Of a DNA stretch of 64,000 nucleotides, positions 14,571-25,000 are shown piece after piece. The notes under the pieces are model-generated. The model was not told where the DNA came from. It ran no database searches and worked only from the letters and a program-made list of their open reading frames with translations. Position 1 is the first letter of the stretch. Every line of letters starts with the position of its first letter. Both the position numbers and the translations under genes were made by a program. Source of the stretch: Perkinsus marinus ATCC 50983 (taxonomy: Eukaryota > Perkinsozoa > Perkinsida > Perkinsidae). Location of the stretch: contig NW_003211810.1 of NCBI RefSeq assembly GCF_000006405.1, positions 51,696 through 115,695 of the forward strand, read 5' to 3'.

Positions 14571-16391
14571 TCAGTCAGGAGCAGGGCCGTCACACTCAAT
14601 GACAATATGTTGGCCATTCTCAGGGCACTCCACCGGGATGCCCAGTCTGAACTCGATCAACTCTTGCAATGCCTTCATCCTCTTATACTCAGAGTGCAAT
14701 AGTATCACCCTCTTAGCTGGCCTTAGACCTGCAATCATCTGACAAGCGCCATAGGAGTCTGTATGGTATGTCATTGGTATGTAGTACGGCTTGCATTGTA
14801 TACTAACTTTACGCCCGTCACCAAAGTTGACCACAGGAGACCACTTAGACCGCTTCTTAGGGGGCTTGCCACCTTCGTTCTTCCTTCTCTTCTCAGCTTG
14901 AGAGGCCACCATGATGAGCTCATTACCCACAGTTCCCTTACGACAGTACCCTGTCAAGACGAACTGCGCATGAGGGTTGCCACTTTCCCTATTGAAAAAG
15001 GCCAGACTTGAACCACTCTCCATCATCGCTGCGCCACAAAATACAACACTAATACAATTGGGTAAAAACACGAAGTTCTCGTCGATGAGCTCAACCCGAG
15101 CAGCAGTGGTGACAGCAGCCACCGCGCCCATTACACTCGTGTCACCCTCAGCAAGGCCCAAGCTGAGGCGTCGGTAATACTCATTGCACATATACGTGAC
15201 CGGACTAAGGGTATAAAAGTGTATATCCGGCACTGAAGGCAGGCCAAAGTTATCGTCCAAACGTTTATTCTTCTGATTGAAATCGTCGGGGAGATGGTAT
15301 GTCTTGGACATGGCCCCAGCCCGAGTAGACAGAGACTCCAGCAGGTCCTTATTAAGGACTTCCCGCTTGTAGTAGGCCAATAGCATCTGAGCCATCTCTG
15401 ACACTCTGCTAGTTGCGAACACTGGCATGACCGTAATCAACGGTGGCACATCTGCCGAGCCCATGTAGTCACGAAGGCGCTCTCGACCACATACAATGTT
15501 GCATAGACGTGCCTCTTTAGAGCGGCTGTTCATGTGAACTGAACTCCCAAAAGTAGCTTCAGAAATAACAACATCAATGGTCTTCCCTGTCAATGGTAAC
15601 TGCCTCGTCAGCAAGTTGGCTGCAGGCATTGTGAATTCAGCTTGGGTGCTAAAGTCGCCAGTATAGAACAGTGTCAAGCCTTCGTACTCTATCATGAACA
15701 TGAGAGCCCCCACCACATGCCCTGCAGGGTAAGCCGTCACCACCGCGCCGCAGGTCAGCGTTCGCTGAGACCCCGGGGCCATGACCAGCGCCTTCTCGAA
15801 GCAAGATTCGATGTGGCAGGGATAATACGGCGGAGGACTCTGTTCCTTAGCATAGTCCCTCAACAGCATTGGCGCCGTCAACTTGGTCATCAACGACATG
15901 ACAATCTCGGGCGATCTCCGCTGGCCGCTCATTAGGACCTCAGTGAGGTAGGGAAGAGCACCAGTATGGTCGAGATGGAAATGGGTAACGAGTACCGCGT
16001 CAAGCGGCAACATACCAGTCTTACTGTTGTCAGGCCACAGACGATCCAGCATGGGGACGCGGTGTCGGTGCTTAGCCAAAGAGTGGCGAATAACAGACCG
16101 TAGCAGTTGCTGTGGGGTGGTTGCCGAGGAGTCTCCCACACTGTCAAGGTCATCATCATCAGCATGCTCTGCCACAACACTATGCTGCTTTTCATCCCCA
16201 TGATGAGCAGGGTCACCACAAGACACGTTGGCTCCACAGTCGAGGAGGATACGCACCCGAGGCTTGCAAGAGGAGGCCGGTGGGACGAAGGTTACCAGTA
16301 CGCATGATCGACCCACGCTTCTACCAGCACCTAGGACGTCGACCTCGATGCGCCCACGAGAGCAGGCTGCTGGAGGAGGCTTATTACTCAT
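14571..16391 (-). CDS. INTS11/CPSF73-like metallo-beta-lactamase RNA endonuclease
   Basis: Single-exon gene of 606 codons, close to the ~600 residues of Integrator subunit 11. Metallo-beta-lactamase motifs: LLDCG (residue 49 on), H137-x-H139-x-D141-H142 in THFHLDHTGALPYL, AGH225 and YTGD246. The beta-CASP part carries a motif-A acidic residue in ISEATFGSS, VMPVFATSRVSEM, LTGYCRKGTVGNEL, YHTD (the FSAHAD position) and ILLHSE (VHGE position). GYCxxGTVG and the length favour INTS11 over CPSF73. Such enzymes cleave nascent RNA in the nucleus (snRNA 3' ends or promoter-proximal termination for INTS11, pre-mRNA 3' ends for CPSF73). Metal ligands are intact, so it should be active. An acidic insertion of about 45 residues follows LLDCG (residues 55-100). 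ATG at 16391 is the only sensible start; no intron is needed, unlike every neighbour. Confidence 0.8.
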   Translation of the reverse strand: MSNKPPPAACSRGRIEVDVLGAGRSVGRSCVLVTFVPPASSCKPRVRILLDCGANVSCGDPAHHGDEKQHSVVAEHADDDDLDSVGDSSATTPQQLLRSVIRHSLAKHRHRVPMLDRLWPDNSKTGMLPLDAVLVTHFHLDHTGALPYLTEVLMSGQRRSPEIVMSLMTKLTAPMLLRDYAKEQSPPPYYPCHIESCFEKALVMAPGSQRTLTCGAVVTAYPAGHVVGALMFMIEYEGLTLFYTGDFSTQAEFTMPAANLLTRQLPLTGKTIDVVISEATFGSSVHMNSRSKEARLCNIVCGRERLRDYMGSADVPPLITVMPVFATSRVSEMAQMLLAYYKREVLNKDLLESLSTRAGAMSKTYHLPDDFNQKNKRLDDNFGLPSVPDIHFYTLSPVTYMCNEYYRRLSLGLAEGDTSVMGAVAAVTTAARVELIDENFVFLPNCISVVFCGAAMMESGSSLAFFNRESGNPHAQFVLTGYCRKGTVGNELIMVASQAEKRRKNEGGKPPKKRSKWSPVVNFGDGRKVSIQCKPYYIPMTYHTDSYGACQMIAGLRPAKRVILLHSEYKRMKALQELIEFRLGIPVECPENGQHIVIECDGPAPD

Positions 16392-16941
16392 GTTGATGGG
16401 GGAACATTTTCCTGCAACAAGACTTACTGTATTCTAAACAGTTAGTTTAGCAGACTAAACTAACGCAACGTGAAGGTGACAAACAAGAACAATGCTATTG
16501 TAACATGAACAATGAACATGAACAACGATACAACCAGCGGAGGTGATCATCAGCGCAGAGCCGCAAACTGCAGCAAACGAGAGACAGCTAATTTCGGCGC
16601 GGCCTAAATCCTGTTGGGCTCGGCGAGCTGAGTCGACGAAAAAGCCAGCCGATACTGTGGAGAAGTTGCGGTCAAGCTCGACCTCCGTCGGATCTTAGCA
16701 TCGTCCATATGCCCGTAACTGACATTCAATATCCTCCTCCACAACCGGTCTACCTTCCTATCTCGACACGATCGCCATCGTCCCCGCTGAGAATGATAGT
16801 CATAGTTTAGAAACACGGAGAATCCGATCGAGCTGCACAGTGGGGATAGGCCCACTTCTTCAACTCAACAACTGGGCTCCCGTAGAAACAACGAACACGC
16901 TCTTAAGAGAAACAACGCAGTTTGTAAGGAATTTCCCCACA
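16392..16941. other. Intergenic, nothing recognised
   Basis: About 550 bp between the INTS11-like start and the stop of the next minus-strand gene. Contains only a small 8-bp-arm hairpin near 16443-16462. It likely includes the INTS11-like promoter, but no motif stands out. Confidence 0.4.
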
Positions 16942-17387
16942 TCACTCAATGATAGTAGTCTCCTCAATGACAACATCACCAGGGATGACCTCCTCTTCCT
17001 CCTCCACAACAACAACCTACAACAATACGCAAGCATGATCACACTCAAAACCGCAGCATCCCTACATCTGGCTGCTCATAAACGTCTTCAGCAACGAAAG
17101 TCTCAACGCTTGTCTCGGGCACTTGGTGGACCACACGTATTGTCTGAGGCGAACTTTCTGATAGAAAAACAGCAACTCAGCCAAGTTTACTTCTCCAGGC
17201 TGTCCACCATCATCGGTGATGATGGTTTCTTCCTTGACAACTTCAGTTGGAAGGCCCTCCTCAATGACTGTCGTTTCCTCTACAACATCGGGGGTCTCCA
17301 CCACTACCTGTAGGAGATTTCCACGAGAAGTCCTAGAACTGACAGGAAGTGGTCTACCTCTGTCTCGTAGGGAATATAATAAGACAT
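16942..17387 (-). CDS. Small acidic Val/Glu/Thr-rich protein
   Basis: No long open frame reveals this gene; it appears only after splicing three short introns. ATG at 17387 (MSYYIPYETE), then |VVVETPDVVEETTVIEEG, |TIRVVHQVPETSVETFVAED, |VVVVEEEEEVIPGDVVIEET, and TGA at 16944-16942. Every joint is GT-AG, keeps frame, and the composition (Val, Glu, Thr, Pro) stays the same across all four exons, which random joins would not do. The result is about 100 residues with a strong negative charge and no transmembrane segment. Repetitive Val/Glu-rich chains occur in alveolate cortical (alveolin-like) proteins, but no diagnostic repeat is present, so the role is unknown. Confidence 0.6.
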
Positions 17388-17555
17388 AACTAATGGATGG
17401 TTACAAAAAAAAACTAAGGTGACCAGGACTGACGATGGTCCCAGGGGGCCCGGCGACCACTCGAAACCGTACCAGAATGAAACACAGTACTGCCAACAGA
17501 CACTGTGGGGGAAGAAATGTTAGCAATGAGAACAAGGTCAAGTACAAACACGCAA

Positions 17556-18883
17556 TCAAGGTCGATAGATATTGTGAGTGTATTGGGACCCAGCAGGACC
17601 ACTAGGATACGCCTGATACTGCTGCTGCTGCTGGGGCTGTTGGCCATACACTGGCTGAGCATACACCGGCGGACCACTATAGGAAACAGCACTGGGGACT
17701 CCACCATAAGGCTGCTGCTGCTGTTGCTGTATGGGTTGGGCATAGACCGGTTGAGCATAGACAGGCTGAGCGTATGCATGTTGGACAGGCTGTGCATACA
17801 CTGCTTGCTGTGGTGGTGGTGCCGCTGTGTAACCTGACTGCTGGTAAGGTGGCTGTTGATAAACCGGCTGTTGATAAGGAGGTTGCTGGTAAGACGGCTG
17901 CTGATAGGACGGTTGTTGATAAGGCGGCTGCTGGTAGGTAGGCTGCTGGTAAGTAGGCTGCTGGTAGGTAGGCTGTTGATATGTAGCCTGTTGATATGGT
18001 GGCTGCTGTTGGTATTGTGGCTGCTGTTGGTATGGTAGCTGTTGAGGAGAGTATTGTGGTTGACCATAAGGCTGTTTAGGGTAGCCCTCAACAGCTGAAG
18101 GCTGACCTTGGACCACCTGGCCAGCAGGCGTTGGAGGGCCTGCCACCATCGGCTGCATAGGAGCAGCAGCCTGCTGAGCGTACATCGGTGCCTGTGCTTG
18201 CTGTGGTACCATTGGTGGTGCAGAAGGAGCGAAGGCCTGCTCGTCCTTGCCCTGTGTAGACATGCCTTGCCCACCAACTCCTGGAGGTGCTGATGAAGCC
18301 ACCGCGGCCTGCTGGAACCCCATCTGAGCTCCTTGACCCGCCACAGAAGGGACCGGCGATGGGTCGGGACTAGGCTGCACCTGGACTCCTTGTGAACTGG
18401 CCACCGTGGCGGATCCACTATGTGGTAACGTGCTGGCAACAGCTTCGTGGTGGTCCGAAGGCATCACGGTCGCTTGCTGGACATTGCCAGCAGGTGGATG
18501 AGCCACCGGTTGTTGACTAGTAGTGGCCGAGCCTGGCTGACTCCATGCCGTTATCGTGACCAGAGGAGCCGAGGTATCTTGGCCCGATCCCGTGGTCTCA
18601 CTGGCTTGCCCGACAGCAGGCACGGAAGGTGTCTGGTTGGTCACTGGATAGCTCACCGTGACCAGAGGGGCTGAACCTTCGTTGGCTGATGCTAAGTGCT
18701 GGCCGGCTTGCGCTGGTACCTACACATGAACACCGACTGGACACTTCACAGCTCACGACAGGGAACAATCCATATGAATAAACATCAGTCCCCTTACCCC
18801 GCGCCTACCTGGGGATGGTAGACGTATGGCGTACTCTGAAGTGGGGGTGCGCTGCCCGTGGGATAGCTGCTACTAGCTTCCAT
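17556..18883 (-). CDS. Gln/Pro/Tyr-rich YQQP-repeat protein
   Basis: Two exons: ATG 18883 (MEASSSYPTGSAPPL), an intron with acceptor next to 18720, then about 385 codons to TGA at 17556. The second half is a tandem array of YQQP-type units (about 17826-18045), followed by YAQPV units. Upstream is a Ser/Thr/Pro/Gln-rich segment containing two SAPLVT repeats. There is no globular domain or transmembrane helix. Such Tyr/Gln-rich chains resemble phase-separating RNA-binding or coat/annexin-type tails, but nothing in the sequence shows a partner. Short tandem repeats make unit number variable between strains. Confidence 0.6.
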
Positions 18884-19203
18884 GATAAAAACGAATAATA
18901 ACAGAGTTAACACTGTCAGACTCAGTGATGTCCGGTCCGTGGCGAGATGGAACTGATGAGGCTCCGATGACCCCTACATCCAACGACCAGTGCCTCCTCC
19001 CATAATCCTTCGGGGACGCCGTGAACAATGACCAATATGCAAATGATGCGGATCCGAGCAATCTTCGATAATTTCGTGGCGCGTGACGCATGCGCGCGTG
19101 TCATCAGTCATCGGTCTTTTGAACTTGCTCCAACACACAACGAAGCCGACATCGCCATTGATGTAAACAGGCGGCAGGTCGGTCGACTTCAGTTGGTTTG
19201 ACA
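18884..19203. other. Divergent promoter interval
   Basis: 320 bp between the minus-strand YQQP gene and a plus-strand gene, so it probably holds both promoters. I see no clear TATA box or other motif. Confidence 0.35.
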
Positions 19204-20999
19204 ATGAAGAAGCGCCGCTCTCGTGGTCTATGGTCGTGGTGGTCCCCGAGGATGACCATACTGCCGTTGATGATCCTGCTCGGTGTGGTGCTGATGGTCA
19301 TGTCGTACAGACGATCATCAATCCACCATCGGTTACCCCAGAGGGATGCCACACAACTCGAGTTGAGAGGAGGGGGAGCGGTCAGCGATGGTGTGGGGGC
19401 CAACACCGTAGCCCCTCCCCGTCCTTCTGCTCTTCAGCCCAGCGAGACGTCTCCACTGGGACATGTCCGAAGACCTGTCCTCAACAATACCTGGCCAGTA
19501 ATGGCCATTATGTTTGCTGTAATCGAGGTAGATGCAGTAAAGCGATTACGGACTGTCCGCCCCCGTATGGTACCTGCCTATACTGTAATCCCTGCAGCCC
19601 TACACAGAGGAGCTGATCGCCTCCTCTAGGTACTGTGGACGTAACCAAAACAGGGGCACCACCTCCAGCCACGCCGGTACCACAGTGAGTCCTACTGTGA
19701 CCATCACTCCCCATCAGAAGCCCATGGTCTCGTCGGGAAGTTGCGGTATGCCGACTTCAGCTCGTGTCGGTGGTTCTACCAACATCGGCAACGACATGAG
19801 CGCCTATTGGCATGTACCACGGCAAGAACTACTCCCAGATCTCCCACTCGTCCTAGGCCTTAGGTGTTGCTGTGGTCACCGCTCGACCCTTCCACGCGCA
19901 AGCCGCCATGGGAGGGTCTACATTCACAGGCTACCTCCCCACCCAGTGGCATCCACCTCATGGATGGCACGGCGATGCTGAGTACCACGGCCTTCAGTGA
20001 ATCCTATCAATTGGTTGTCATTAGGAAGGCGGCGGCCGCATGCCACTGTAGTCGTCCCCAATACGCCCACGAATGTCTGGGTGCATGGACGGAATCCCGA
20101 GGCCTCATACGAGATTTCGTACGGCTATCGAGGGCCAGTTGCTGCCCACCTCAAGCCTCAGATGAACAATAGTCTCCATCGAGCTGGTCTGGCACAACGA
20201 GCATTGGCTGACACCCTACCCGATGAGGTATTCGTCCATCAGCGATGTGCTTGGGAGACTCTACTACTGCATGGTAATGACCCCAACGTCACTAATCCAC
20301 TCCTTACCACACCTTGTCCAAATCACCACCGTAGGCCTGTGAATGTTTGACCCCTCCCCCATCTTGTTCTGAATATGCTTATGGCTCTATCAGGGATGTA
20401 CGGCCCGATGTCCTTCTCGGTCTTTCGAGAGGCGGTTAAGACTACAACCACCAGGGTGACCTTCATAGAAGGCAAGGCCGGAGACTCGTGGCTTTGCGAT
20501 AAGGTGCTGATGTCCCTACGTCCTGGCTTGTACCTGACTCTAGTCAGATCCGTGAGAGTATTCAAGCCTTCATCCGCATGGACCATCCCAGCGTGTCATT
20601 CAGAGTACTACTTGGTGACACCGAGCCGGCTTCGATATCGATGGACTTCGCCAGACTGGTGCTCTTCCTTGAAATCTCAGGCTGCCTATGATACCCTACA
20701 GGTCTATGCCCCCATCTTAGTCCGCGGCCCATCGTCTTTCAATCTCTGGGCTGCCCTGGCCAACCATGGTCAGGTAATTTATAATGGTCATCCATCCGGG
20801 ACCTCCATCTCAGGTGTATTCTCCTCCAAATCCCCCTACGTGGGGATGGACAACAACAGAGCTAGGCAGCGACTGGCACTGGGTCACCAGCGCTAGAGTC
20901 CTCACACGAGGCGTCGCCAAAAAGGAAGTAGGAGGCAAGTCACCCTGGCTGTCCCTCCGCAGGCTTCCTGTTGTAGCTCAAGTTGAAACGCCCTCTTGA
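19204..20999 (+). CDS. Type II membrane protein, possible Golgi glycosyltransferase
   Basis: ATG at 19204 starts a basic segment (MKKRRSRGLWSWW) and a hydrophobic signal anchor (MTILPLMILLGVVLMVMSY), the usual layout of Golgi glycosyltransferases. An intron of about 50 nt (donor near 19390, acceptor near 19440) leads in frame to a Cys-rich stretch: TCPKTCPQQY, VCCNRGRC, DCPPPYGTCLYCNPC. Further exons include MYGPMSFSVFREAVKTTT, IRESIQAFIRMDHPSVSFR and YAPILVRGPSSFNLWAALA. The last resembles the SSFSxWAA region shared by several nucleotide-sugar transferases (GT11/GT65-like). Exons between 19640 and 20000 are not resolved and two C-terminal readings are possible around 20776-20820. The family call is tentative; the membrane anchor and Cys-rich lumenal part are what I can see. 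Confidence 0.4.
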
Positions 21000-21713
21000 G
21001 AAGAAGCCTCGAAAGGAAGGCGAGCCAATCTGGACTGATCTGTTCTTAGAGAGGGCTATTCCATGGCTGAATGAGGCCCCGATGTGGTTCCACCATGTGC
21101 CACCATGAGACCTCAACCCTTATTAGCTCTCCCCAACATGTGCATCGTTGAGTCACTAGTGTCACCATCCCCCAGGCGGAAGATGCTTGCCTGACGGTCG
21201 CCAGCCTTGCTGAGTTATTCCGTCTTCCTGTGGATTTTACGCAGTTTTTCGGTTCCATTTGTTCAGCTCACGGAATTGCTCTGGGCATTTATCAATTTGT
21301 TCTGGGTTATATTTATTTGGTTTTGGTTTTCACTAACTAGTTCGTGAAATGGTGTAGTGTGAATAGCAGCTACCATCGCCATGGGCAACCTCGCCAGGCC
21401 GGGGTTGTCGAACACAGCAGCTGTAACGAACCTCCACTGTTCTTGACTGTTTATATGCTCAACAATGGATCTGCCTCGCCACTGTCAATGACGTAAACCA
21501 ACCTCCATAGCCCCAACAAACTCTATAAGAGAGTATTTTCCCGAATATCCTATGGCGAAATGATATCATGGTATTGCCCAATACCTCTCGGCTCTGCCCG
21601 GCTCACACTTACGTCACACCCTCGAGCACGGCAACAAAGTCGTGGCAAGAATGGCGACTCCCCAGCACTGAGGGGTAGGTTCGAAGGCCGTCGCCGCCTA
21701 ATATGGTCGGTGG
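21000..21713. other. Gene-poor flank of the retrotransposon
   Basis: About 700 bp of AT-richer sequence, no exon recognised. The four bases before the element (GTGG, 21710-21713) are repeated just after it at 28274-28277, so the original empty site can be reconstructed; no gene is clearly interrupted. Confidence 0.4.
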
Positions 21714-21970
21714 TGTTGATGTCCGGCGCCTCCTGTCGTTCCCTTGTGTCAACACGACCCGACATTAGCTGGAGAGATGCGACCCAAACGTACACTGAGA
21801 CCTTGAGCCAAGATGGCTACGGACTTACGAGCTAGTAACGCTCAATGCTCAAGATCAATAGTACGGAATGTATCCTATGCTCACACTTGTACGCGAGCAC
21901 AAGGAGAAAGTCTGTACGCATGCACAAAAAGGTGACGCTCTCTGCCGCACGGACTGGTCGAGCATCAATA
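21714..21970 (-). repeat. 3' LTR of the Bel/Pao element
   Basis: 257 bp, base-for-base identical to 28017-28273. It is the 3' LTR in element orientation. Confidence 0.95.
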
Positions 21971-21974
21971 TACG

Positions 21975-21981
21975 CCCCCCT
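21975..21981 (-). other. Putative polypurine tract
   Basis: AGGGGGG on the minus strand, four bases before the 3' LTR. It sits where the plus-strand DNA primer of LTR elements is expected. Confidence 0.55.
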
Positions 21982-22045
21982 GATCAGTCAGGCTATAAGA
22001 CAGAGAATAAAGAAAATACGAGTTGAATAAGACATCGATAACTAC

Positions 22046-25000
22046 TCACAAGTCGTCATCCGAAACTAAGGTCTCCCACGGGAAAGCAGCAGCGATGTTT
22101 GCATGACTGATCACCGTTTCATGCTCACTTCGAAGAAACCTTACTTTATATCGACGAACAACCCCATCACGCGCCGGATAAGCTTCCAGAATACGGGCCG
22201 GCACGATAGATTTAGCGGCTTGAACAAATACAGGTGCACCAACTTCGAAAACTTTCCACTGACCGTTAGAGTGATACTGAGCGTTACTACGCTCCTTTAA
22301 CCGCCGGAAGTGGTAATCGAGGAACACCCTACGTACAGCTGCAACCCGACGAGGAGCAGTATCGGGTCCACGAGAAGGAAGGACTGCAGCAGAAGGACTG
22401 ATATTTACAGCCGCTGCGCCCACCGGATCGGGTACGGCCGGAATAACTTCGTCTGCTTCAACAATAGGAGTTGGCAATGAAGAGGTGGACGTAGACCGAG
22501 TGTACCCCTGGACCAGAGAGTCAGGAGTTATGACCCCATCCTCACAATCGATAGTCAGAGGACGGGTGTTGAGCAGCAAAGATACCTCGAGCAGGAGCAG
22601 ACGTAACGAACGAACATCCTGCACACTCCGGGGGTCAAACTCCCGGAGCATACGACGGGTATAGGGTATCAACAACATCGGTCTGAGAATAGTCCTTACA
22701 ACGCCATGCAGTCTTTCATAATAAGACCCTTCCCACGGAGCAACGGCAGCGTTCAACCAAGAGAGAATATTGTGACCCTTAAGGAACTGATTCCATTGGA
22801 CACTCTTGAAGTAGGATGCTCTATCACTGAGGACCAACCGGGGGGTCCCCCATAACATCATAAACTCTTGGAACGCCATGATAAGACCCGTAGTAGATTC
22901 CGTGGGAGTGTAAATAAGAGTCATATGGCGCGTAGCCACACAACAGAAGCTCACTACTTTAACACCCTCAATAGTGACATAATCGATTCCAATGGCCTCG
23001 TAAGGCCGATACGAAGGAGATGTTAGAAGAGTACGAATATCGAACATCGGTCCCCCAACCGGTAATGTCCATCTAGCCTTACGGGCGAAACGAATACATA
23101 AAGCGCACTGTTTTCTACAAATCTGTCTGGCTGCTATAGTGACACGGGTACTACAATACCCAGTGAGCAGCTGAGACCGCGAATACGAAGGAGAGCAATG
23201 GTCGTTAGAACGATGGATGTCTCTGAGGAGAACATCCCGCATATACGATGAAACATAAGGTTTATACTCAATAATCCCCGTTGGTCCTGCGGAACGAAGG
23301 TGAACAACATCATGAATACGGAAGTAAGGCCCTGTTCCCCGACCTACATCACTAGAGGGGGGTAAACTGGGACAAGATTGTTGGTCACTACGAATGACAA
23401 CTAACAGATCCGAACGATCCCATACAGTAGGATAATCCGTGAAAGTGTCAGCATGGGGGTCACGGGCAAGAGTATTCCATGTTCGAAGACACCAACGCAT
23501 AACCGCTACCAAATAGAACATATCTCCCGCCCCCCAGCTGCATTCTTTTAGACGACGAACCAGTGGATAACCCTGGGATACACTCGGCTCAGCTGACGAG
23601 TCTCTGGTTAGGCAACACTTATCAATGAATGCAGTTGACTGTAGCTCAGGAACGATAAAGGGAAAACATTCCTCCACTAGATGTACCGCCGAGTTATATC
23701 CCGCGTGGGAGTCTGAGGTTGGTAGTGGATGCCCGGGGCAACCCTCACAACACCAATCAGTATCGGCGTCGCGCTCGCCCTCGGCGTGCATCTCCTCGGC
23801 CGTTTCGAAGAGACCTTTCTTCTTGCTTCCAACCAAAGCCTGATCTTCTACCACGACCGCTTGCAGCAAAGTATGTATAGTTGCCGAAGTCCCCGGGATA
23901 GCTGCTTCCAACACTCTGCTCAACCCATCCGCTCTCGTGTTAGCTACTCCTGGGAGATGACGGATCTCATATGGGACCACAGCCTTAATGGCCTGCAGCT
24001 GAGAACCAAGAGCCCCGACCAACCGTATAATGGCGTCTCTCTCGACTGCCGTCACCTTCAACGTAGATGCAGTAGTCTGGCACCAGCGGACAGACGCAGC
24101 ATTATCACATTCGATTGTCAGGTTCAACCATTGTTCTAATGGCTTGCAGGACTGGTATTGGGTTGACTGCAGTTGTTGGAGTATCCGAGCGACACTGGCG
24201 ACCCCACGGAAGAGACTGATCAGCTCTCGTCGATTAGAGTGGTATCTAGCTTGACGAGGAGACCATATCCAGCTGTCGGTCATCAGTGGCACCTCTTCTC
24301 CCGATGGGAGGGCCAGATAAACGTAATAACCACCACCCGAGCCACTAGAATCAGTTTGCAGAATCAAGCATCTCGGCTCCGATGATGAAAGTATTGGTAT
24401 CCCGTGATGACATGGATGCTCAAGCCCTTCACTGATGTAGACTAGCATCTGTTCACGGATACGCCGCCAGCACTCTCGCTGTCTCGGAGTAAGATCCTCG
24501 TCATTCAGCATAGTCGACCAGGACGTCGTTCGCGGTATACGTCCGAAGAGTCTTCGAGCTGCGTCACACAACGGCTTGACGTCAGCATGGAGCCCTGCCT
24601 TATCCATCCCCAGAGCACCAGCAATACGGTAAACGGCTTGGCGAGACCAGCAGTCCGCTTCTAACAGTTTCTTAGCCTTCTCTAGTCCAGACCGTCGATT
24701 GCAGTCAATCACCAGCCCCTTCTGGTCGTAAGAAAGCAAGACGCCAAGCACTGGCATAGACTCTCGAACATAAGGTTGCAGAGAGGCCCCCTGGGATTGT
24801 ACGGACTGATGGACGAGTATAGCAAATTTCAAGACAGAGATTGCAAATCCACACAGGGATAGGTAAGATAATAATATCGATAGCAAGAATACAATCTTAC
24901 AAGCATCTTCCATTGAGAAGTGTAACAACAGATCATCAACAAAGTGTGCTATACCACTCGCCACCATATCGCATAACGTTGACGTACGGAATGACTGGAT

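Noticed and set aside
16840-17313. 157-codon plus-strand frame
   Set aside because: It is antisense to the spliced Val/Glu-rich gene; its Asn/Leu/Ser composition is what the complement of GAG/GTT-rich codons gives, and no motif is present.
17826-18045. CRISPR-like tandem repeat
   Set aside because: The units are coding YQQP repeats without unique spacers, in an intron-bearing eukaryotic gene.
17414-18439. 341-codon minus-strand frame rich in Ser, Asn and His
   Set aside because: It is a shifted reading of the YQQP-repeat gene, whose own frame has the repeat logic and a proper start and stop.
21550-21795. 81-codon minus-strand frame starting like Gag
   Set aside because: It is the 3' LTR copy of the gag start reading out into flanking DNA, not a gene.
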